Translations under genes and position numbers: made by a program
The notes under the pieces: generated by a model
What the model was told of the DNA's origin: nothing
The model's input: only the letters and a program-made list of their open reading frames with translations
Databases searched by the model: none
NCBI GenBank assembly: GCA_900617975.1
Contig: UZAE01012291.1
Coordinates: 11,337 to 47,880 of the forward strand
Length of the DNA stretch: 36,544 bases
Origin: Rodentolepis nana
Lineage: Eukaryota; Platyhelminthes; Cestoda; Cyclophyllidea; Hymenolepididae
Direction of reading: 5' to 3'
Shown: positions 11,201 through 23,200 of the stretch, in pieces
How positions within the stretch are numbered: position 1 is the stretch's first letter
Layout: each line of letters starts with the position of its first letter

Positions 11201-14200
11201 GAGCATGAACATTTATTTTTGTTAAGTTTATGGTTTTGAATTAAGCCATGCACAAGTATAATAAGTTCTAATTCACCAAACGAAAAGTTGACTTGTGAAT
11301 TTTCAAACGTTAAGTCCAGTAGTTGAGGAAATTAAGTAATTTAGCCCTTTGGCTCTGGGAGCTCTGGCATTGTAGACCTGTACATAAATGTGCTTTTCTG
11401 TAGGTTCCAAAAAATAAAACTTTGAAGATATATGCAAAATCGTAGACTTACATTGAATTTTATTCTTTATTACCTCTAATTTCTACCCAGTTTTTCAAAA
11501 TATCAAGTTAAATGTCCAGTCTGGAGATTGGTCGCAATTTCAATTGAAATTTAAATGATTCTCGATTAGAGAATAACCATCAATTTTGATGACTGGAACT
11601 TATTCAGTTTATCATAACGACCATAGAAATAGAATAATATAAGAACAGTTTCCTATTCTCCTTATTTTTAGGGAAATTATCTAAATATGCAATGAAAATT
11701 TTTATCTCAAAGAAAATATACTCAATGGTGGAAAATGCACCAGCAGTCTTAACAGGTAGTAGATACAACAAATAAATTAAAAACTTATTTGGATCCATAA
11801 TTGTTTAAACACGGAAAATTTCTGTTGCACTCTGTTTGTTTGTTCTTAACTAAAAATCATGTCATGCGGAATCGGCACGTACACCCGCTTTATTGGTGGC
11901 AATTATCATACATCATATATTTCAATTTATTCCACCCCTCAACTACTTATTTAATAGCTGAATTTCATTCAGAGTTGTAATAAAAAGAAGGGAATTGATC
12001 CCATTTTAAGATAACGGCTCAGGATATACCTTTGTAGCAAGGTTGAGTGAAAGCCAAAAACGCGCTACAATTAAAAACGGCAGTTACAATCAGCCGAACT
12101 AACAAATTATCCTCATTTTTTGCAAGAAGGCGCCTGTTTTTAAATGCAAAGGAGATGGAGCCACTGGTCTGTCCAGTTGAGTGTCTTAGAGGAGAAATAT
12201 AAACGGAAGTAGACAAGTATAATTAACGACGATAATTAAATCGTGTAAACACGTCTGGACTTTATATTGCTGCTGCTGTCCAACGGGGTAATAAGAGAGT
12301 ATATTGGAACAGTCGGTCATATACGGACATTATTCAACTGTTGTTTACCTATGACTGTAACTAGTCCTGACAAATACGTGAGAAATAGTGTGAGAGCAGA
12401 GGCCAACGTCATACCATATCTCAGTGTGTCCTGGCTTTCAGCACATATTGCCGCGATATCCAACAATGCTCTTATTTCTAACGACCCCTACAGTGGGGTG
12501 GAAACGGAAGGAAAAAGATCATTTTTTGTTATTGCCAAATTTGGCACTTTAATATGTGAATTGTCAATCTGAGTATCAATTTGAAATTTAGTGGAGAGCT
12601 GTAATCAATGCATAGTATTCATGAGAAACTCGCTTTGAACTTTCAAATTCATTTATACTACATTGTACCACATCATTTAGCAGATCCTGTACCAGTAATC
12701 GATTAATTGTCTTTTAGCACCTCATAATAAATGAAGCCTTTCTCGAGGTTGGAGAAAATTTAACCAATCATCTTTAAGTTATTACGATTTAGGATATCTA
12801 TTGCCTTTATTAATAAACGAAGTAGAGCTGGTCTTTATAAGGAAATTCATGTTACTACAAATATTCGACTCATATATACAATGTAAATATTGCCCAATCG
12901 ACTTAAAGGTTTGTTATCTATGCTGAATTTTGGAACATCCTATCCGGAAAAACATTAAACCGAATTTGATTGTCTTAGTAACAATGTCTCTAAAGCCAAC
13001 TTTCCAGGATAATATCTACATAGTTAGCAATAATCATTAAGTTATTTTGATCGAATGATTAAAAAGTGAATATGCTACTAACTGATCCAAAAAGAGAATG
13101 GTAGTTTTGCAGGTCAGTTCAAATGATTTTCACATTAAAAATGTTAAAAATAAACAAACACGCATTGGGTTAAGTTATCGTTTATTAACTCTAAACCGAG
13201 TAACGTTTATTTATCTTATTGCTAAAAATAGGCCTATGTGAACATTATCTGATTCAGAAGCGCAAATCAAATTGAGATACTGAAATTGACTAGGAAAAAA
13301 ATTTAAATTTAGGAAAAGGACGCTTTACAATTATTTCGATTTTGCCATAAAAAAAATATTTTTCATTACGATATAAGAGAAAATGAGGACAAATTAGCCC
13401 TTGATTTGTATCCCATTGGGGGGAAAATAACTCGCTTCAACCACAAAAACACGTTAACATTTTATTGTCAATTATTCAGAAAATTCTCATATTTGTTGAA
13501 ATCGGAAAACTGTAGAGTTCCTTGTGTAAGGACTACCAATAATGCAATTACGCGGCAAAATGGGTTTCGGTAGATTTATAGCAATTTGAAGCCTAATGTA
13601 GCTTATAATAAATGGAAAACAAAAAAATACCTACCATCTCTGATGGTGGTACAAGACCTAAAATAAAATAGCTTTCGATTTTTAAACAAACAAGTAGTTG
13701 CTCAATTATAAGCAAAATGTTTGAGATTTTATTAACATAAGTAGAGTTTCATTTCTCAAACGTTTAGGGCCAAATGTCACCAGATTTTTCAGACATTATC
13801 TATGCAGCCCAAGCTGAGTAGAACTCGAATTGGCCCGAAATTATGCCCATTAAGTTTAGTAAATCAGATTCCACTAGGCCTTCGCCAATCAAGACGTTCC
13901 AAAGTTTACTTCATGAGGAAATTTTATCCAATTCTCTTGCATTCAATTTGAGGGCTTTTGTCGTGGTCTAAATATCATTCTCTTTTACACTTTCCACCTA
14001 ATAACAATGGTGCGAGTGAGCATCTTTTTGAAAATGCGCAAGATTGACTTCCCGTACCATGAACTGGAGACAATGGAAGAGTTTCTTAATACTTTCAACT
14101 TTAGGTAGAGAGCGACGCTTCATGCTGGTGTCCAAATTCGAGCGCTTTGTTGCAAACGTATCCCTTCTAGGTAGTTGATTGTATCTTCCGAATAAAAAAA

Positions 14201-17200
14201 CAGATTCAGATGCGACATATCGGACATTGGTGACTTCTCTTAGGTTCGATACACAAAATCACAAGACACCATCATCAATCAATTACTTTGGTCGCCTGTT
14301 GAAAAAAAGATTAAAAGTGGACTCCCTCCCCCTCCTCGAGTGTATGGAAAAATCATCTCCACCATTTTATAGGAATAAAAAATTAATTAGCGGCTTTTGT
14401 AAATTATTCATTAAATTTTTGAACTCATTGAATGGTAAAAAAATGGTGGTAAAATGTTATCTTTGAGTTCTTGGATTTGTGTTTATTCCGTGACCATGTC
14501 GGTTTTAACTAACTTAAGTCAACCGCGGAAGGTATTTCAGAGTGCTTAATTTTTAATTTTTCCAAGAATCCTTTAATCTCCCCACTTCTCTCTTTGAACT
14601 ATTTTTCACAGCATTTCAAAGCTCACTGACCATGAACAAGGGGAGAATATCCCGGAGAGGTCCACAATTCTAATGCAGTTATTACCCAACACAAACTCAC
14701 TTTTAATTCATGTTCAAATAGGCGATTAGGTAAACTTTTGATGCATAATATACACGAAAGTATTAGTTACATGTAAAGTAAAACGTAAAGTTATAGCTTT
14801 TACATCTCTCGCCTCTCTACAAAGGATAGTTTGTTTGCTTGTTTTTTTTGAAAATAGGGAATCATTTCTAAGTCGTACAACGGTTATTTTTCCATTCTTG
14901 AATTTTTGCCTTTCCCGGGGAGAATTCTGCGCAGAAAAGTAGTCAGACACTAATAAGGGAAAATGGAAGTAGGAATGAAATAGTTTGTCACATTTCGGGA
15001 AAGTGGGTGATAGAAGAAGACAATGTGTTATCATATTGCATCTTGTCTATCATTAGGTTGAAAAAAAAAATATATTGGTTGTCTGGGAATAAAAACGATG
15101 TTGCTGCTAATCGGTTCAATTATTCATGTGAAAAGCGAAACGAAAATTAATTCCCCAAGATAGTGTCTCTCTTGACATAAAAATGATGAGAGAATTGTAA
15201 AATTTATCGGAATAAATTAGCAATTAATCATAAATTAGCTCTATTTTTTGTTGCAATATTTTTTTAAAAGATAATTATATTATGAGAAACTTAAATATAT
15301 CAATCTTTATATCTGCATTTTATGTGATATTGTTACGGTATATTCCAGGAAAATTATTCCTAATAAATCAAATATGCATTGGCTGGTCACATGCAAAGAT
15401 TTGTAAGATGCTCTTAACGTGGCAATATCTAAATAATTAGTTATAACCCCACGAAACAAAGCCCCTCAAAGCTCACCATCTAATTTATAGATGTTTAAAT
15501 TGAGATTTTAACCATTTGATATAAGTGACAGCGCTCCATTAATATATATATATATATATATATATATGCAAAACCTGCGGCGACCCCGCTTCATTTCTAT
15601 AGAAATTTCCAACTCCCTTCCAATTGTCCTTCAAGCTCCCCAATAATTTTTTGTCGCCGCGTGAAACATGCGCTTTGTCAATTAGCAAAATGTTAGGACC
15701 GCTGGGTACATTACTACAGTGATCCTTTTTGCCCACTTAAACAAGATTATTCTATTTCTATGCCATCTATTATGATCGTTTTAAAATTAAAAGTAGAAAA
15801 GGAGAGAGGTAAATTGATTCACTCTAAGTTGGAGCCAGTTTGTTTGGCTAGAACCATATTAACCCTTTAACGCCCTTAGGATTGTACGACCCTGTGTCAA
15901 AATAAGCTTCATTGGTACTAGACTCCTAACAGAAGGCACTATTGCCGTTTGAAACATGTTCTATAGCCCTCCTCTGATGCCGCCAAAACTCATCACGTCG
16001 TCTTCGGTCTGCTGTGATGCACGCGTGAGTGCGATTGGGTGTATTACAAACAACATAATTCAGGCGTTAAAGGGTTAATACGAAGGCAAAGAATGCTACC
16101 AAAGTTTGTCATGACAGAATAAAATTTCTCGAAAAATTTCACAATTTCATAACATTTGGATTTCAGTTACTACTTAAATGGGTTAACTAATAGCCCACAG
16201 GACGCTCAGTCTTTTCAAACTCCACTTAAACTACTAGGAAAAAACGCATACTCTTGGCAATTAAAATATTTGCTTTACTGAAGCTACTACTAATGCAATT
16301 TTCACTCATTTGCTGTCATTATACCCCAAAGAGCTACAAATTAGGGTGGACGCGGAGTGTACTTTGCCGGCAAATTGCGCCTTTTCTTGGAGGTGTAAAA
16401 AAATTGACAAACATCTTAAAACAACAACGCGAAATTACTGGCTAATTGGGATTTGCATCAAAGGGTGCATTTACTAAGAAAACATACATAAAAATTGCTC
16501 CTGAACAGGCAGAATATGCTTAAGAAATATTAAGCACGTTTTTAGGGAAATGAGTCATACGATCTATTACCAAATAAACTGGGTAAGAGAGGGAATCCAC
16601 AGTTCTTGAAGTAGTTGTTTCAAGTTTTATTGTTCATTTTTTAATCGGAATTAATTTATTGCGAATATCCCCCATATTGTCAACATAAATGGACACTAAG
16701 TTGCAGTTATTTATACGGTTTCTAGGGAAATCGATTATAAGTGAATTAAGTATAAATAAACTGATGATTTTTATTCGTAATAATGTTTGTAATTTTAATT
16801 TGAATAAAAAAATTGATTACTTCTTGAAGTTGTTGATGCCTGCATTGTGTCTCCAGTTTGTGAAACTGTGACTGTGTCTGTAAAAGACCCTGTAAGGACT
16901 TCGGGAATCGTCGCAGACGTCTGGGACATCACAAGTGCACTGGCCGCAAAGTCACCTGGAGTAGTTTGACATCCCGCTTCCTTAGCCCCAACTGGAGGCC
17001 ATGGATACGATCCACCACTGGACGATTGCGAGGAGAGTTCGCTATCATCCCGTAGAACACTCTCATATCCACTACTCGCATGTTCCCCATTGGTATACTT
17101 CGTGGAAACAATTCCTTCTTGTTCAACTTCAGGGTTTCCGATAACTCCAGTTCGATTTCTGTGAGTCCTCATTCGACATCGTCGCATCCGACTTCCAGTT

Positions 17201-20200
17201 TGGACTCCGGAACAATGGCACCTTAGGGAGTGTTGTTCGCTGTGTTCACTCCCCAATCCACTACTTGAACTTTGGGATACACATTTATGGTGACAGTGGG
17301 GTGTATGAGGTGGTTTTTCAAGGACTACTTGGCAATGAAATGCAATACTATCTTGTTGATGATGCTGGTTTGCTGCTTGAACTGGATAAGTGTATTTAGA
17401 CGAGGGCGTTGTTTGAGAAGGATTCACAGATTCCGTTGGAAATGTATATCTTTCTGTACTACGTTTACTGAAGAGGGGACTCTGTAAAAAACCAAATCGA
17501 TGCTTTGTTCCAGCCTCCTACAAGCAAAGCAAACAGAGCGATTTTTAAAATTTTTTTGGCTCCAATTTAAAGTGTGGGTTAATTCACCGTCTTTGCTTTA
17601 AAACTTGACCGATCTACACGTGTACGCAATGAAGGAACAGCTATTTCTTACCCCACTAGGTGTTCTCCAACTTGCTTTCGGAAAAAATTGATGTGGTGAT
17701 TGGCATGTCTCAAAGGAATGATCGGCAACTTGTCTATGATGAAAATTTGTATAGTTTTATGTAAACAAACAGATTATTTTCTACTTCATTAATATTTTGG
17801 AAGAATTTACACAAATTTTACTTTACCTTACATTTAGGAATGAGGGGTGTGGGATAGACTTACTTCCTCGTGGTGGACCCTGGGTAATGTATAATCATAC
17901 GGCAAAAAATGTCTATTAACCGGCAGTTGACTTCTCACTTCAAACTACCATCAACCGCACTGTATGTCATATTTGACTCCTACCACAGTACTCTTCTTAC
18001 CCTTTCTGAGTCTTTGTGTCTGTCTATTTCTTTAACATCCGTGAATCACTCTTCTATTCCCCCCCCCCCCCGAATTCTTCCCACTTTGATGTTCCTCCTT
18101 CATTCTGTGAAGCCCGAAGTCAAATAAAGGGCTAATGATAACTATCAGACCGCCTGCCATTTGTTATAAATAAATAAATATACATTTAGGAATGATTCAT
18201 GATAAATTAGTTACAGAAAAATCTTTCAATACTAAAAAAACTAAAATTAGGACTAATCGAGATGAAATGATTGACCACGGAAATCACTCAACAAACAATT
18301 AAGATCAAGAACATATGAATCTGGGAGACTCAAATACTTTACCGATAATATAATAGGAAGATTTTATTTCACTTCAGTGCTCAATAATAATAGTACCATG
18401 TAGTTACCTACTGTAAAACTACGTCATTAGCTCAATAAATTTCGGTATGTTGCAGTTACATATTATTTGAAGTGCACTCCATGGGGATACTTTTATTTTT
18501 CCCCGTTTAAATCTCTCTATGAATGCAAACTTAGAAACCACCTTCAGTAGCACTGGATGACTGAAACTTGCAAGATTCCTTTTATCAGCTGATAGCCTAA
18601 GTTGGACTCATCTCTCCCTCTGTTTCATTATACTCAAAAATTTATTGCTCTATTTAGTTGTCTTAAAAGAGTGGAAAATTTGCAGTTCAGATCAGAGGAA
18701 AGCAGAAGAATAGAGGAAGAAACAGGACGGGGTGGGGTGGAAGTGCCTGGTTTTATTTAAATTCTGAATGCATTTGATAGTCCTCATTCACTTAACTTCA
18801 CAGTTTATTATGCTAGGACACAATTTTGTAAAGTGCAAATAGCATAATTTGAGGCAATATCCTAGATACTTAGAATATATTCCAGTCTAATTAACTAGGA
18901 TGGGTGGCTGAAGAAAATAGTCTCATCAATTCCCATGCATTTCCAAAATCTTCGTAAAGGGAGGGAGGGGGTGAGATTAGAAGTGAAAAGCTGTTCATAT
19001 TACGTTGAACACGAAAATGATTTTTTTTCTTTAAACCATTTTTAGATACGTGAAATTATTTGAACCGCTTCAAAGATTAAGTCACTATCTGAAATCCATT
19101 TAACGATTATTCAGTATCTATTGCTCCCTCAGCGGTGGATAAATATTTCAAATATCTCATGAAAAGAATTTTGTCGCACATAGTAACTTCAAGGAACCTA
19201 TATTTTCGAATTCGGAGTGTGCGATAAACTTACCTCCACATGGTGCACCCTGAATGGCGTATACTCATACCGCAACAAAGTCTATTAATCGGCAGTAGAC
19301 TTCTCACTTCAAACTAGCAAGATCCCACTGTAATGCATATTCGACCACCTCCACAGTACTAATCTTACCCTTTTCTCTACCTTTATGTCCATCTCTTTAA
19401 TATCTGTAAATCACTCTTCTGTTTCCTGCTCTCGAATTTTTCTCACTTTGAAGTTCCTTCCCTCTGTAGAGCTCAAAGTCAACTAAAGGGCTAATGATAA
19501 CTATCAAAAGGCCTGTCATTTGATACAAATAAATTCTACCGCTTCCAGAGTACTCGCCTTACCTTTCCTCTATCTTTGTATCTGTCTAATTAACATCTGT
19601 GAATCACTCTTCTATTCCTCCTCTCGACTTCTGCAACCCTGCGAAGCCTGAATTCAACTAAAGGACTAATGATAACTACCTTAAAACCTTCCAGTAAATA
19701 TAAATAAATATTTTCATGTTCTACGAAGCCAGTATCTTTTAAGTAAAATAGCTACTTGGAATATCCTTAGATTTGAATTCGTCTGTCCTAATGTGATATT
19801 TTTGGTAGCTCACCGAACCCTGTTCTTCATTAGAAATACCCAGTTGGCTAATTATACAAGATGCCCTCTCCCCCCCCCCTTCCGTCTATGTCATCAACTA
19901 CCAGCAGACATAGCGAAATAATAATGCACTGGTAAAGGATACACCCTGCATTGAGCAATAGTCCCTATTGTTGTAAAAGAATACTATAGTTTTCACTCGT
20001 AAACAAAGCGACAATAACAAAACGCGGGGCAATAGTTACAAGTTGGAATTGCAATGAATTAGACTCATAAGGGGAAATCTATTCGAGGAAAAGTGTGATT
20101 ATACGCCAATAAAATTGTCCCTCACGCATTATTAACGCATGTTAGGTGATAATTCCCTAATTAAAGGAGCACCACAATGTCTCCCATTCATTCGCTATCT

Positions 20201-23200
20201 ATTACAACGTCCAAGAAATTAGACATATTCAGTGGTGTTCTGATTTTAAGTTATAGCTTCATTAATTGTTTACCTGGATTGAATTCTTAGCGGATATTAG
20301 TTTACTTTATTGGCATTTAGGAATTCACAAGAGCTGGTTTCTCCAGCTCCTTCAGAGATTAGGTTACAAACAAGAAATTTGGTCCGAAAATAGAAACAAA
20401 GAGCAAGAAAGAGAGACTCGAATATCACTGTCACTAGGGTGTCCCAATTCCCGTACAAATGATTCCTACTCTCAGCAAATAATAACAACCCCGCAAAGAA
20501 GCAACAACAATTCACGTGTACGAAAAATCATAGAGAATCATCTGTAGGCGGGATTAATGGTGGGTGTTAATCCCCTCCCCCCTCCCCCTCCTTCCACACT
20601 GCCCCCCCCCCTCCAAACATCTAAAACTTAGAATGAGGAGAGGTGAGAGGGAACGAGTGAGAAAAGAGGGAATGTTTGTAGGACTTGGCGGTAAGGTGAC
20701 AAATGACACGACACCGACAATGCTACTCATCCTCTGTACAAACGAGCTAGTCACTAGAAATGGCGACATTTCGAGAATTAATACCAATGTAAGGACTGCA
20801 AATGACGAAAATATGGCAGCATGTCTTCATTAATGGAAACTACTACATCGATTCTAGGTATTCAGTTTGTATGGACATTGAAATTGATAGAGTTTAAATT
20901 TACCTTTATCCGCAATCTTCCCAGTTGGGTTTCCTCGTTAAGTTTCTCAGCACTTTGTTGGTTACCACTGGACGCCGTTCGACGGATTTTCTCTGGCTCA
21001 AGAAATAAACTTTCATCTCCGGCAGTCTCACTCCCTTTACTCATTGAAGTAAAGAGCATTCCAACGGAATCGATCGTGAGATCTCCTTCATTTGGTCCGG
21101 CTTCCAACTCACCAGTTCCACTCTCTGCTGAAACTCCACCGAAAAATGGAACACACATCTTGCTAACATGTCCAGAGGGCTGTTGTTGAGGTTGTTGATG
21201 ATGTGAACCAGAATGTTGTCGTCTCCGATTCACACTTGGTGAACAAACGAAAAGATCAGCGAAACGCTTTAATACAGGTTTTCTTAGAGGTGACGTCTTT
21301 GGACCCTCAGCATTAGTATTTACCCCACTAATTGAGCTGAAAGACCTATCTCTATGAATTCCTGGATCCGAAGCACCGTCTGGTTTTCGAGGATCTGAAG
21401 GGGCTTTAGTAGAATTGAGGTTGGGTTTCTGACACTCCTCTATGGTATGAATCGCCCTGGCTCCATGATGAGATCGAAAGCGAGCAGCAGGAGCTGAATT
21501 TACTCGAACCGGAATTTCAGGAGATTCGGGAGGATTGGAGGTGGGGGATGTTTTATTACAACTTTTACACAATGGCGAGCTTTGAAGTGAATGTTTAGGA
21601 CAGCCTTTCGGTATTGCATGGTGATTTTGTTCTGATGTGGACACGGATTCAACCCATTGAGCTACTCTACTCAAATTGTCCGGTGCTGGGCCAACAGGAT
21701 GATGTTGAGTTGTCCAGAGCATCTCAGGGGGAACATGTCTTGGAAGACTTTGAGAATGAGAGGCAGAGTCGTTCGCCTTTAATAGCAGGTCATCTGCCTC
21801 CGCTTGCTTCTTGGTCTCATGATTCCTGAAATAACAATATGGACATTCAAATGTGCAAATATTCCATCAACATACTTTGCTAAGCAAGTGCCTTATAATC
21901 ACTACGAATATATTGATGACCCCCTAACTTATATTTTCTCATCTCCTTATTGTAACGAAAATTATTATAAATTCAGCCTAATTACGGTTAGAATGCATAG
22001 GGTTATGGTCTCTCTACCTCTTAGCGCCTTCAAGGGAGAGAATTCCAGGTTATGAAAGAAGTAGAAAGAAAGTCTTACCTATGTTTTCGAGAAGGCTGTG
22101 GTGTTTCGGAAGTCTTATTCGCTGCATGACAGTGGACATCTGCCTTCGTAGCACCTCGGGATGGTTTACTGCCGTGTTTGGGAGACACCGACTGAAATTT
22201 GGTAAATTTATTATTGCTTCCATGATTGAACAATCCAAGTATACATAAAGTTTTTAAGTGAATGGAAAACTGAGCAAATGATTAAATCATGTGGGCTTAG
22301 GTATTGCGAGTTTACTTTATGTGAGGTTAAATCTACATCAGATGAAAATATGGCTAATTAAGCGTCCTAAATCTAAGCTTTCAGCATTAAGATACGCCCG
22401 TGACCTCACGAGAACAAGTCATCGCCTGTAATGAGACAGTTCTACCTTTTAGACAACCCTGTCAACCCATACAGTCCAGCTTAGCAGGGACAGTTCAAAA
22501 CCACTTCCACTGATACGTATCTCTCTCTCTCTCTGTCCCTCTGTGTGTGACCGTAAAGCATGCCGCGTAACGCAAGGCTAATGCATTCGTTTACCGCGGC
22601 AAAAGCATTTGAAAATATAGCGACGATCGAGGATTAGACTGAAAATTCCCGGGAGTGGGGGGGGGGGGGGGGGGNGGGGGGAGACGATAAATTATTAGTG
22701 AGATGTTATTTTTTCCTCTTTGCAGTGTGGGTTTTCGTTATAGTTAAGCACATCTACCTTTCCAAGAATTTTATTTCAACACAACTTTTGCGATAGCGAA
22801 ACCATCTGATAGTGCGGGAGGTAACACGACAGACGAGAATGGTAGTGATTTGGGTTCTGCAATCTCCGATTAAAAAATTAACGAACAAGAATTAATTATT
22901 CATTCAGAAGGTGGTTTGGAGATAAAATTCAATCAAAGATAAGCTAATTTAATCCGATGAACTATTCAGCGGCTCTGCTTGTAGCGTAATCTATAGAAAG
23001 TGACGTTGGGTTGAACGATATGTGAATCAACGCATGCATGATAAAATTCGTTAAGTCAAGATGCGTTCCAGATATCCACCAGAAATTTCCCATAATGCAA
23101 TGCTGAAAATTCTTCTCTCGGCTCTTCTGGCCTTCACATATTCACTTCAAATTCTTGTGACCCAAGACGAAGATTTTCAAATCCAAGTCGAATGAAAGCT

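Larger units (their letters stand above)
9149..16820 (-). other. Intron, 7.7 kb
   Basis: The longest intron. It holds the TTAA-flanked MITE at 15863-16074 and a TA repeat at 15542-15567. Two GC-richer patches (about 12,020-12,550 and 13,990-14,190) are open in several frames on both strands. They match nothing I know and I do not call them exons. The remainder is featureless AT-rich sequence. Confidence 0.65.
17482..20903 (-). other. Intron, 3.4 kb
   Basis: It contains two SINE loci (17844-18180 and 19215-19709) and C tracts at 18059-18071, 19870-19879 and 20602-20611. A C/T-rich stretch near 20,570-20,620 lies just 3' of the large exon. No coding exon is recognised. Confidence 0.7.

Noticed and set aside
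12267..12572. 101-codon plus-strand open frame with moderate GC
   Set aside because: No recognisable motif, no splice or promoter context, the opposite strand next to it is equally open, and it lies inside a kinesin intron. Not enough to call a gene.
14726..15034. 102-codon minus-strand open frame
   Set aside because: No motif, no splice junction with a matching phase, AT-rich codons; likely chance.
20821..21829. Plus-strand open frames opposite the largest exon
   Set aside because: Shadow frames; the minus strand has splice sites, phase continuity and low-complexity composition typical of KIF26.
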